A stretch of DNA of 64,000 bases, taken from NCBI RefSeq assembly GCF_037975245.1, contig NC_092577.1, positions 18,536,898-18,600,897 on the forward strand. The letters are read 5' to 3'. Of this stretch, positions 48,287 to 59,336 are shown in pieces. Position numbers and translations under genes: made by a program. The notes under the pieces are model-generated. The model saw only the letters and a list, made by a program, of their open reading frames with translations, had not been told where the DNA came from and did no database searches. Position 1 is the first letter of the stretch. The number at the start of each line of letters is the position of its first letter. This stretch comes from Apostichopus japonicus (Eukaryota; Echinodermata; Holothuroidea; Aspidochirotida; Stichopodidae).

Positions 48287-48656
48287 CAAGGGCGTAGGAA
48301 CCGGGGGGCTGGGGGGGCACCAGCCCCCCAGTGAAAAATGTGGAGGGGCGGAAGTATCATTCCGCCCCCCCCCCCGCTTCGCAAGTCAGAAAACCCCTTT
48401 TTCATTTCCAAATGAGAAAAAAAAATCTCATTTGGAGCACCAAATTGCATCTAAGGCCAGGTGAAAATGCAAAATTACATACAAAATGGAGTGGGTGGGT
48501 TGAAGTGTGCTATATTGCACCAAATTGCATCTGAGGCCACCTGGAAATGCAAACAATTTCCAAAGGAGAGGGGGAGACCCCCTCCCCTTAGACCCTCCTC
48601 CAGGCCGGCCATGTCTTCAGCCCCCCCCCACTCAAAAGTACCTTCCTACGCCACTG
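48287..48656. mobile_element. hAT-type MITE, 370 bp
   Basis: The left end CAAGGGCGTAGGAA and the right end TTCCTACGCCACTG are inverted repeats. TCGAACAA (48279-48286) and TCTAACAA (48657-48664) form an 8-bp target duplication with one change. The CAGTGGCGTAGGAA-type end is common in hAT MITEs. The interior is G/C homopolymer-rich and contains CACCAAATTGCATCT twice. Confidence 0.75.
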
Positions 48657-48659
48657 TCT

Positions 48660-48682
48660 AACAACAACAACAACAACAATTA
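48660..48682. repeat. (CAA)n microsatellite
   Basis: Uninterrupted ACA triplets directly follow, and partly overlap, the MITE target duplication. Confidence 0.9.
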
Positions 48683-48831
48683 TTTGATCGCATTCCAGCA
48701 ATGATTAGCCGTAGCCATGATGTACACGTGCAACGAGGATCGACTAAATCATCATATGTGATGAGCAATTGAATGCGTTACGACGAACATTACCCTAAAT
48801 TGTATTTATATGTAAGCCACATATCAACATT

Positions 48832-49170
48832 TTCACTTAAGTGGAATTGTATTACACTTAAGTGGAAATGCATTCCACTTAAGTGGAATTGTATTACACT
48901 TAAGTGGAATTGTATTTCACTTAAGTGGAAATGCATTCCGCTTAAGTGGAATTGTATTCCACCTAAGTGAAATAGATGGGCTATTTAGCTTAAGTGGAAT
49001 ACAAATCCACTTAAGTGGAAATGTATTCTACTTAAGTGCAATACAATTCCACCTAAGTGGAATGCATTTCCACTTAAGTGAAATAGAAATGTCCATTTCT
49101 ACTTAAGTGAAATTGAATTCCACTTAAGTGGAATACATTTCACTTACGTGGAATTCCATTTCACTTAAGT
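48832..49170. repeat. Palindromic CACTTAAGTG array, second block
   Basis: This is the same palindromic unit as in 47701-47954, with about thirteen copies. It is separated from the first block by 880 bases that include the MITE. Spacer words alternate between TTGTATT and ATGCATT. Confidence 0.95.
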
Positions 49171-49839
49171 CTAATTGCGAGGTAAATGTTAAAACGGCTT
49201 GCCATAGCCTTTGTGGCGGGTCACTAGTACTGTGTCAGAACAGAACAAAACCTGCTACAGAGGTATTACCGAAATCGCGATTTGGAATATGTCAATTTGA
49301 GTTGCTAGAAACTGGTATAGGTCCACGGAAATTGATTTGTACCGTTTTAATTTAACATATCATCGAATTCAACTGGTATATGGTTTACTGGTTTAAATCG
49401 GTATAAGTCGATCTCCCACGATTTGAGACTCATGGCCCGCCATAGGCCCTTTGGCTAACGTTGGGGCTCACTAAAAAAACTTGGTAGAATTGGCCTTTTT
49501 CGACTTTTCATAATACTTACAAACCTTCTCAGTATGAGGCAGACAAAAGTTAAGTAGAAAGGGAAGTAAATACAGCTCGGTCGAATACTAGATTTCCAGG
49601 TTTCGAATTTTACGTCGAACTTTCGGTGCATGTCTGACGTCACCTTGCATCGCTCACTGTACTGTCGCCTGCCAGTCTAAGCTGCTCCTATTCCTTACTT
49701 CACCGGCAACAAGCGCATTACCACGCATGCGCTGGTATATGAGGATGTAAACATGTGCCCTTCCTATCGGTTAGTGCCTGCCTTTTTGCGCACATGTCCA
49801 CTAGGAGATTGCCTGTTTGCTAACTTACGTATCTAGTGC

Positions 49840-51690
49840 GTGCTTTTTACGTGCAAAGAAACGGACACGGACCAAAGGTCAACAAAACCAAAAACAATCC
49901 CAGTCTGTTTAACAACCAGCAAAAACCCAACTGAAAACCCACAAACAGAAATTTCTCAGTAACCCACAAATGTATAAAATATAGCGTTTAACGTGACGTG
50001 AAAAGGACACGGACCCAAAGGCTAACAGAACCAAAACAATAAAGCTCCACAAACCAGCCCCAAAAAGCCAACACCAAACCAAACACCAAACAGAAAACCC
50101 CCAACCCATATTATGTAAGGACCACACAAACCCCCCACCCCACACATAAGAACTAACTGACTCCAAAATTCATCCGGGGTACGCCGTCCCGATAGCAGAC
50201 GACAGGCTTGCGCATTACCTGCGAAATTGTCCCAATACGGGTCTTTTCAAGCCCATAACAGTATTCCCCCTTTTCTTACGAGGGAGCAGAGTTCTTAACT
50301 CCTCGTCAACATTGATCGAGTGAACCTCCCTGTCAGGAACAGGAGGTCCACTAGCGACCATCGTGTCCGGTATAGCGGAAGCGGCTGCGGGTAGGGTGGA
50401 AGGGCCACTCGAGTCAATGAGATCAGTGGCCTGTTTAGTCTCATCAAACCAATCGGAGGACTCCTTAGCCACAACTAATAAGGCTGTAGTGCAGTCCTCC
50501 ATTGGCGAGTCAGAATCTGGGCCACTTAATGTCTCTTGGGCGTAGCTACCGATGAACCAGTACAAGCGGCATCCTGCGCCGCGTGCCACTCCGCTAGTAC
50601 CATCTCCGCCGTTTTGTCCTGCTCTGCCTCAGTGGGCAGGCTGGCAGTCTCGGCAAGTTCGATCAGGGGAGAGATCGGACACGAAAGGGGGAACAAAGCC
50701 TCCATCGGGGCGCTAGTGTCGGACACTAGGGCGATGACAGGAGCATCATGTGGTACGGTGTCAGAGGCCGGGACAGGGACCGCTTCAGCCACGTCCGTAG
50801 CCACTCTCGCGGCGTATGAGCGGTCTGGGCATAAACGGGCGAGATGGCCCGTTTTCCCACACGAGTTGCAAACGATATCCCCTTCACACTCGGCCCAGGG
50901 TATGCCCAACCTGTAAACAGCGGCTACACCGCTTGTTCGGGCACAACTTGGCCTCATGCCCTTCCAGCCCACACCTCCAACAAGTGCGAGGCTGGCCCGG
51001 GTATGCAATGTGGGCCCTGTGCCCATTAGCCCACAAGGTAGAGGGGGATATTGGACTTGAGTTCGATTCTAACTCGTCTAGTCCCGGTGTTGACACCTTT
51101 ACATTCAAGGAATTCCGGCTCCTCGTAGCCGGTCACTTTCCCAAAACGCCCCAGTGTCCGCACAACAACCTGTTCAGACATGTCCAGAGGGAGATGGAGG
51201 ACTGTCACCCACACCGAACTGTCATACGGTGTGACCTTCAGTCCCTCAACTCCCTCCAACACATGGACGCCTCGGACGCGGGCAGCCTCCGAGGTAAACC
51301 GTATATCAAAACAATTCATACCCCGGAGAGGTTTACCCTAAAGCGCGTCAACCTCTCCAGGAGCCTTTCAACCAACAGAACGCAAAACTGAAAAAAACTT
51401 GTACGGGGACGACCTTAGCCTCCCCCGAAAAACTCAACAATACGATTTTGCTGTCACGACGAGCCGCCATGACAGCTAGGGGTGTGGCAAAGCCACGCAC
51501 CTATACACAAACCAAAACGAAACAAACCCAAAACACACAAACTACACTAAAACAAACTGTAAACTAATGAAGGGCCAACGTAAAAACACAATAATGGTGT
51601 GGTCAACGAAAGGTGGAGAGCAGTCGAAAACACGTCCGCACTCCACGAGAACTGAACTCAACTAAACTGAACTGAACTCAACTGAACTGA
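49840..51690 (-). mobile_element. ORF1-only Tx1-like LINE derivative, copy A
   Basis: ACGTATCTAGTGC flanks the element on both sides (49827-49839 and 51691-51703), a perfect 13-bp target duplication. Read on the minus strand, it starts with short AACTG-type repeats, then CGTGGAGTGCGGACGTG, an ORF1, about 370 bases of 3' UTR and the end GCACGTAAAAAGCAC. No endonuclease or RT is present. Within the 3' UTR, a ~45-base segment (CCTTTGGGTCCGTGTCC...) occurs twice. The same 5' and 3' ends occur in copy B, so the structure is a family and not a random truncation. Confidence 0.85.
50215..51470 (-). pseudogene. LINE ORF1 protein with three zinc knuckles, copy A
   Basis: The ORF1 protein binds LINE RNA. 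It begins MAARRDSKIVLLSFSG at 51470. The RRM-like/gag part reads MNCFDIRFTSEAARV, VTVLHLPLDMSEQVVV and TGTRRVRIELKS. Three knuckles follow: CWRCGLEGHEAKLC, CSRCLQVGHTL.., CNSCGKTGHLARLC. An acidic, Ala/Pro-rich C-terminal region has TAEMVLAEWHAAQDAACTG and DSDSPMEDC. Frame breaks occur near 51360, 50900 and 50560. The layout matches ORF1 of Tx1-lineage LINEs. Confidence 0.8.
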
Positions 51691-52084
51691 ACGTATCTAG
51701 TGCAATTCCTCAGTAGGTAATGAATGCAAACTCACAATAATACAAAAAGGGGTGTTTCTGTTGAAAAATCGTAATTCCATTTTGTCATAGACTTTGTCCA
51801 TATGGAAAAGTAACAGTTCCATTTACATAGAAACTTCATGCTTCAAAACTGACAAAGATTAATTCTAATATGTACATGTACACTCACCATCAATCTGGTG
51901 TAGAGTTCTTCCAACTTTGATTATCTCCATGAGAGCCAGTGGTGCGTGATATATGTCTTGGTTTGTTTCCTTCGAGTGCCCCATATGACTGTAGAAGAAC
52001 CTACTTTCATTTTCTCGTATCTCTAATGCGGCATACATGGTGCTGCCATGAAGACGGTTTTTGGTTACTGTCAGAAGATTTATT

Positions 52085-52503
52085 CTCTGAACATTCGATG
52101 GGGACGTCTGGAGGGCAGAGGATGTTGCCCCCCTCCTGCAAAGTGACATCAGGTTGCGCATTGAGGCGGACCATGCACGGCTTCCCGACACTGCCTTTCG
52201 TAGACGCTCGCGCAAGCCTGTCGTCTACTATCGGGACGGCGTTCCCCGGATGAAATTTGGAGTCAGTTAGTTGGTAGGTGTGGGTGTTGTGTGGTCGTTA
52301 TATAATATTGGCCGCTTTTATTTTAACTGTTTGTGGTTTGGGGTTGGCTTTTGGGGGCCTGTTTGTACTTGTTTTATTTGTTTTGCTTCTGTTGGCCTTT
52401 GGGTCCGTGTCCTTTTCGCGTCACGTTAAACGCTGCGTACAGACTGGGATTGTTTTTGTTTCTGTTGACCTTTGGTCCGTGTTTTCTCAGCACGTAAAAA
52501 TTA
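52085..52503 (+). mobile_element. 5'-truncated ORF1-only LINE derivative, copy C
   Basis: This shows the ORF1 C-terminus (RKPVVYYRDGVPRMKFG) followed by the same 3' UTR as copies A and B, ending CAGCACGTAAAAA. It is in plus orientation, opposite to A and B, and inserted in the recombinase domain of copy 2. The left junction is approximate. Confidence 0.7.
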
Positions 52504-52812
52504 CCTTATACAAGGACGACCAGCACGCAGCGAAACACCCCTCCCCAGCACACCACCGTGGAAAAAAAGGTAGCCCCAGATAAACGTCGAATATCGCCTT
52601 CATTTTAAGGCGAATGTCAGATTACGCCGCCTCCAGAACTGCCTGCCAACTGGCAAATTTCACCCTAAAAACAACATCACATTTATTTGTCAAACCATTT
52701 TTTTCCACAACAGAACAAACACAAATAATACGTTGCAAAACAGCAACAGAACAAACTAAAGCATCTACCACATATAAAAGAAAACTCTGTCCTACCGACC
52801 AGCTTCGTGCAG
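52504..52812 (-). mobile_element. Tx1-like LINE 3' fragment
   Basis: Read on the minus strand it matches 60455-60740 (GGTCGGTRGGACRGAG, TTTGTTCTGTTGCTGT, AAATTTGCCAG.TRGCAGGCA, GTGTTTCG..TGCGTGCTGGT). It lies tail-to-tail with copy C. Confidence 0.7.
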
Positions 52813-54328
52813 ACTGCATGCCAGCCTGACACACGACTGATAGAATTCTGCGTGCTTGCGAATACGTACGGATTCCCATTGCTGATGTCAGCCACTGCTC
52901 TGTTCTCTTGAAGTGCAATCTTTCTCATCGGTTCGATAGTATCGGATGGGAGCAGGATTGGCACTAGATGCTTATTTCCCTTGCCTGTTTGGTAGGCAAC
53001 TTTCATCAGGTTGTTTCATACTGCTTTGTCAAGCTTCTCAAGTTTTTCTACATCTTTTGGGTTTATTCATACATTGTTGTCAGTATCACTCCATTCGTTT
53101 AGGCGCAACCGGCAAGTTTCCCTCCCCTTCTGGCGTTAAACATAGTAAGCCTACACACCAGAAGATCTCTCAATTCAATGTATGCATGGCCGTTGAAAAC
53201 CAAGAAAGGCGCTTCAACAATTTATGCCATTCTTTCAATAGCATACTGCCTATAGCTTTTACGTCTTCTTCAAGTGGTAAAGCCTCTGGCCTCCTCAGTT
53301 TTTCATTTCTGTTTTTCTGCATGGCATAGATGGCATCCCCAAATATGAAGTTGTGATTCATCTCAAACACATGCATGAACTTGTCTACGGCATCTGCCAT
53401 TGCATCTTGGTCATTGATTAGATACGTTCCCTTTAGGATCATGTCTGCCTTCTTTATGAAGTATTATAAGGCAGCATTTAAGCCATACTTCAAATCATCA
53501 GTACTATCCCCATCCCCCTTTGTGCTGTAGACTGCTATGGCACTCTCTAAGTGATTGAAGTTAGATCTAAGAAGAAACATGTCTGCAGCATTTTGCTCAA
53601 TCTGATGTATGTGACCTACTTCTTCCCTCTGCTTGAGAAAGAGCAGGTAGAGACTCGACAAACGTCTCATAGAAGTCATAACACTTTTTCGCACTTCCGT
53701 CGTCTTGTCTGCTTTGAGTTTGTTCTGTTGCCAGAGTCTCTTACCCACTGTCGTAATCATTTCGGCACATCAGGCCAACCTCATCATCTCTCAGTTTTGC
53801 AAGGATGTCAAGAACGAAGCTTTCATCTTTGCTGTCAAGTTCTTCAAGCAGGCTTATGGGGACTAAAGGCCTTTTACGGGCCTGATTATTTACAACAGAT
53901 TTTGGTGTGCCTATTAGTGAACCTTCGACTGAAAAATCCATTGCAGCTTCGACACATTACGATCTTTCCACTCCCAGTTCGGAAAGCTCTTTCTCTCTGG
54001 CATACTGGTTTCTCTTTCTATGCTGCCTCCTTATTGGCTTTACGGATTCCATCTTTCTTGAATCCATTGCACATAGCTAAGCGGTCTGGTTTCGGTGCAT
54101 CCATTGCTTCAGTTACTTTTGCCTGATCTTTGTTGTCTTGACAGCTTTGTTTGATATTTATCACAGAATGGGCACCGTCTCTTGTGTGCACTGTACTTGG
54201 AACTCCTATGCATCAAACTGTCACACTGTCCTACTACAGGTCGGCTCAGCTGCACTTGTGGATGGTATATCTGCTTGTGCAACCTTACGCCAGTTAGGAC
54301 GAAAATGAAAGACTGGAATAACTATACT

Positions 54329-56102
54329 GCTTTTTACGTGCACAGTAAACGGACACGGACCAAAGGTCAACAAAACCAAAAACAATTCCAGTCTGCCCAA
54401 CAACCACCATAAACCCAACTAAAAACCCACAAACAGAAATCTCTCATTCACCCACATATGTATGAAGTGTAGCGTTCAGCGTGACGCGAAAAGGACACGG
54501 ACGCAAAGGCCAACAGAACCAAAACAATAAAGCTCTACAAACCAGCCCCAAAAAGCCAACTCCAAACCACAAACAGAACCCCCCTCCCCCACATCATGCA
54601 ACGACCACACAACCCCCCCCCCCACAACCAACACACTCCAAAACTTCATCCGGGGCACGCCGTCCCGACAGCAGACAACCGGCCTGCGCATTACCTCCGA
54701 AGTTTTCCCAATGTGGGTCTTTTCAGGCCCCTAGCAGTGTTCACCCTTTTCTTACGAGCGAGTAGAGTTCTTAGCTCCTCGTCAACCTTCGTGTCCGGTA
54801 TAGCGGAAGCGGCTGCGGGTAGGATAGAAGGGCCAATCGAGTCGATGAGATCAATGGCCTGTTTTGTCTCATCAAACCAATCGGAGGACTCCTTAGCCAC
54901 AACTAATAAGGATGTAGTGCAGTCCTCCATTGGCGAGTCAGAATCTGGGCCACTTAATGTCTCTTGGGCCGGTTGACTCGGGCCCAACTAGTATCACCGA
55001 TAGCGGGCGTAGCTACCGGTGAACCAGTACAAGCGGCATCCTGCGCCGCAGGCCACCCCGCTAGTACCATCTCCGCCGTTATGTCCTGCTCTGCAGTCTC
55101 GGCAAGTTCGATCAGGGTAGAGAGGTTGGACATGAAAGGGGGGAACAAAGCCTCCACCGGGGCGCTAGTGTCGGACACTGGGGCGATGACAGGAGCATCA
55201 GGTGGTACGGTGTCATAGAGGCCGGGACAAGGACCGCTTCAACCACACCCGAAGCCACTCTCGCGGCGTATGAGCAATCTGGGCATAAACGGGCGAGATG
55301 GCCCGTTTTTCCACACGAGTTGCAAACGATATCCCCTTTACACTCGGCCAGGGTATGCCCAACCTGTAAACAGCGGCTACACCGCTTGTTCGGGCACAAC
55401 CTGGCCTCATGTCCTTCTAGCCCACATCTCCAACAATTGCGAGGCTGGTCCGGGTATGCAATGTGGGCCCTGTGTCCATTAGCCCACAAGGTAGAGGGGA
55501 TATCGGATTTGAGCTCAACTCTTACTCGTCTAGTCCCGGTCTTGACACCCTTACATTCAAGGAATTCCGGCTCCTCGTAGCCCTTTCCCAAAACGCCCCA
55601 GTGTCCGCACAACAACCTGTTCAGACATGTCCCGAGGGAGATGGAGGACTGTCACCCACACCGAACTGTCGTACGGTGTGACCTTCAGTCCCTCAGCTCC
55701 CTCCAACACATGGACACCTCGGACGCGGGCAGCCTCCGAGGTGAATCTAACATCAAAACAATTCATACCCCGGAGAGGTTGACGCTGAAGCGCGTCAACC
55801 TCTCCAGGGACCTTTAAACCAACAGAATGCAAAAGCAAAAAAAAATTGTCCGGGGACCACCTTAGTTAGCCTCCCCCGAAAAACTCAACAATACGATTTT
55901 GCTGTGACGGCGAACCGCCATGACAGCTAGGGGTGTGGCAAGCCACGCACCTGCGAAAACCAAAAACCACGAAACAAAGCCAAAACTACACTAAACAAAC
56001 TACAAACTATTGAAAGGCCAACGTACAAAACACAAAGTGTGTGGTGAACGAAAAGTGGAGAGTAGCCGAAAACACGTCCGCACTCCACGAAAACCAACTA
56101 CC
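54329..56102 (-). mobile_element. ORF1-only Tx1-like LINE derivative, copy B
   Basis: AACTATACT at 54320-54328 and 56103-56111 flanks the element, and the similarity extends to AACTATACTGC / AACTATACTCGC. The 5' GTGGAGTGCGGACGTG and 3' GCACGTAAAAAGC ends agree with copy A. It lacks several short segments that A has, so A and B are separate copies and not a recent segmental duplication. It has no RT. Confidence 0.85.
54691..55921 (-). pseudogene. LINE ORF1 protein with three zinc knuckles, copy B
   Basis: The start is at 55921. The segment MNCFDVRFTSEAARV, VTVLHLPRDMSEQVVV and TGTRRVRVELKSDIP is followed by CWRCGLEGHEARLC, CSRCLQVGHTLAEC and CNSCGKTGHLARLC. The second knuckle is intact here while it is broken in copy A. 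The C-terminal part ends KRPTLGKLRR. Frame breaks near 55860, 55590, 55250 and 54960 show it is not translated whole. Confidence 0.8.
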
Positions 56103-56111
56103 AACTATACT

Positions 56112-59100
56112 CGCATCGAAACTTTCTGAACCAGAATCAGAAAGCTCTTTCTGGTGTTAGCACAGAAAGGGAAACTCAGTAATTCCATACAGCAGTTGGA
56201 GCTGCTTGTATTGTACACTTGCCTATGCTTCGTTTGTCAGATGTGTACACTGTGGCCGACCCAATACAGTTTTGCTCTTGCTCGGATGACTTGCTTTGGA
56301 GTCCAGCTGTTTCTTTCTCTGGAGGACCCCAACGCCCACTTCCAGTGTGTTTTGCCATTGGAGGCGTTGACTTGCCCATGTGCTGTTTGTCAGATGTGGT
56401 TGACAAATAGGCCATCTTCTTGCGTCAAGGTAGGTCCCGCAAACGTACATACATACACACACCACACACACACCATACACTGCAACATATGTGAGATTAA
56501 TGTGCTGATTTTAAAAATGCATCAATGGAATAGATTCATTGGACAAACATCTATACAAACATATTGTCAATATGTCCTTCCTCATCAATATCATAATGAA
56601 TGTCATGTTGCCCCTGTGCTTAGCTGGCTCCCATTTCCAGGAAATAGAATTTGGTATGACAAGTAAAATTTTTTCGCAGTTGCCATGTTATGATGTCAAC
56701 ATACCTGCTCTAAAGTTCCCAAATGCCTGAAAGTTTTTAAGAGGGTCTGAAAATCCGGGCATTACATGTTTATCACCACGGGTTTTCACCTAGTGACCAA
56801 AAACAAAAATTGTTTACTCCCACCTAAAACACTCATTGTAGTTGTAGTGGCAATATTACACTATATTGCAACATATGTGAGATTAATGTGCTGATTTTAA
56901 AAATCCATTAATGAAATGGCTTCATTGCACAAACATACATACCATGTAATCTCTAATAAGCACCCCCTCTAATACATGCCCCCCCCCCCCGCCCCCTTGA
57001 AATGGATGTAATTTAGGTGTAACAATTGGGCAGTAGGTTTAGGGTTTGGTCAATAATGCCAGAATCGGTTGGCTGCATAGTCCACACACACAACAGGCCC
57101 CATGAATTAACATACTGTACGGCACATCTGTTGCATTTTGGAAACAACTTTTGCAATATCGGGCTGCGTACAAGGTCAATACAAGGGGCCGAAATGACAG
57201 CCTGGTCAGTACTGCAGTGTATCCACATGTTGTACAACTGGGAATAGTGGCTGCACAATTTGTAATACTGCTGTGATACCAGTGTGGACATGGCAATTGC
57301 GATAGCATGTGCTGCTAAGTGCGAGTTACAAGCGATCTATTTCATAGTTTGACTCAAAGTCGGCCCAATAGCTGTTGGCCCAGAAAGGCTGTAACTTGGG
57401 ATAATACCGGTTTTTGGACCAATACTGAAATTTTCAAATCAAATTGCCCTGAAATAAACGTCCCCTTTCTAAAAAATAAAAATGCAATGCCCCGGGCGTT
57501 TATTAGAGATTATACGGTATTGTGCATATGCCCCCCCCCCCCCCCAACCCCCTCGAATATCATAATGAATATCATTTGGCCCTTGTGCCCTGGTTTCCCT
57601 TCCCAGGCAACAGCATTTGATATCAAAACTAGATTTTTCCCATTTTGCACTTTATATCAACATACCACCTCTTAACTTTATGTACATAAAATTTTCAAGA
57701 GGGTGTGCAAAACCTGATATTACAAGGTTAAACACAGAGATCTCCAAAGGTATATATTTCACGGTCATCAAAAATATAACTGCATATTAAGATATGAATC
57801 AAGTTATTGTGTTTTAATTTTACAATGAGAGATAATGGCTGCCCAAGTGACTTGAATTTGATTTGTCACTATCTTTGACACACAAGCCTGACAAAGGTAC
57901 AGAAATGTACATGTAATGTAAGACAGTACCAGTCCCCTTTTAGTGACCTTATATGACAGGCATAGATTACTGCAGGCCCTATCTATCCAAAAGTACAGTA
58001 GAGCTTATCAGCACACTATACATGCAACCTACGGTACTCGGCAATCCTAGAACTAATCCCAGTTTGAAATCCACTTTGAGCACTGCCTATCCGTTATTAT
58101 GCATAAACTCTGTACCAAAAGCATATTGCATGGTTGTCAGATCCATTAGGGGCCAAAATATGACTCAGAGCCATTCCTACTGGCTCCAGTGGGAGGCATT
58201 GAAGTCACCAGAATGACCTTATAGGGTCACATGAAATGTACTGCAAGATAAAGCTTAATTTTACTAACGATGTTGCAAAATTGTGAAATATTGTGCCAAC
58301 CCAAACTTTATTAATATTTATTTTGCAGAGCTAGTAACCGGTTGTTCTCTTTTCTGTTGTCAACCAAATGACCAATCCGTGTTACCATTTGGATTCCTGG
58401 ACAAGACAAACCCAATGTATGTACATACACACACACTCATACTTTGTATGTACTGTACATACAATTACTTTGTTGCAATTACCATTTGTGCTTGCCATAA
58501 AAGAAAAGAAAACTGCCATAGCTATGAGACTAGGAATCCTCCCGTCATTCTCCTTCTTCTCGGGAGACATGTTCCCCTCAATATTCCAGCAGAAATGACC
58601 CACATGGAAATGTTTTGTAGTGAAGACTCCAGAACCTTGGAAAGAAAGGTTAAATGAATCAATAACCTACGTGTATACTGTAAAACCGCTAGGGCAAGTA
58701 GGGTACATAAATAAGGTAAAATTGCACTGTGAAATAAAGCCAAAACATGAAGGCCATGGCTACTGACCACTTCCCCATAATTCCAGCCCTTAAATACCAC
58801 CCAGAACCAGAGTAGGGATGTGACAGTCAACCGGAAATGACCCCTAGACGACTTTTGACCTCAACTACCTGAACTCCCCGGATGCCCCTTCACTTGCTGA
58901 TATTTGTGACCTAGTTTTATAATGATTTACCAAGCACTGTAGAAGGAGTAGCAATTTGAATCCGCCATATGTGGCTGGGGTGAGGTAAAAACTGAAGGGG
59001 TCACATAAAACCAAGCAGCATAGGGAGTAGACCAATTGAAATTGTTTAAGAATGCCACCCAGAATGACAGATGGGCTCAGTATAAACAAACAGGGTTTTC

Positions 59101-59330
59101 GGGTCGGTTACATCGCAATATTTCTGATAGACATGGCAGTAATCAAAACAGTCAATGTGATCATGACCACCAGTGACGATGCAGTGGAGAAGAAGGGGTG
59201 GGTAAGGTACTTAGGTGTGGCCAATTTCAGCTATAGTCACGACCGAGTCATCTGTTTACTGCAAACAAGCAACTTACTTAAGTAGGCCTTTACTAGCTCA
59301 TCATAGTAATAATTCACTTCAATACATGTT
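56112..59330. other. Stretch with decayed internal duplications, no clear gene
   Basis: GCAACATATGTGAGATTAAT and following bases occur at 56483 and 56868. A ~130-base segment (ATATCATAATGAATRTCAT...) occurs at 56588 and 57559. C-homopolymers lie near 56980 and 57530. A donor-like CGTCAAG|GTAGGT at 56428 follows an open stretch, but no domain is recognised. Confidence 0.5.
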
Positions 59331-59336
59331 TTGTTA

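Larger units (their letters stand above)
51888..54319 (-). pseudogene. Zinc finger and tyrosine recombinase domain (copy 2)
   Basis: This is a second member of the family at 11601-14190, on the opposite strand. It shows RRCPFCDKYQTKLSR, MCRSCNGFFSRR, ILAKLRDDEVGLMCRND, GKRLWQQNKLKADKTTEVRK, ILKGTYLINDQDAMADAVDK, RRPEALPLEEDV, KVAYQTGKGNKHLVPI, PYVFASTQNS, SGWHAV, then, after an insertion (52085-52812), NLLTVTKNRLHGSTMYAA and FFYSHMGHSKETNQDIYHAP. The catalytic NRHR of copy 1 is NRLH here, so the active site is damaged as well as framed out. The exon ends IDG|GTGAGTG (51888/51887), the same donor as in copy 1. No SET exon is seen. LINE derivative B interrupts the 5' side at about 54329. Confidence 0.8.

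Noticed and set aside
47701-49170. CRISPR array
   Set aside because: Repeats are palindromic with 5-7-base spacers of repeated sequence; there are no unique spacers and no cas genes, and the genome is eukaryotic.
52278-52583. Plus-strand hydrophobic protein
   Set aside because: It is the 3' UTR of LINE derivative C read in one frame; the counterpart in copies A and B is non-coding.
49840-56102. Copies A and B as the two LTRs or arms of one large element
   Set aside because: Both are in the same orientation, contain a coding ORF1, and each has its own different target duplication.
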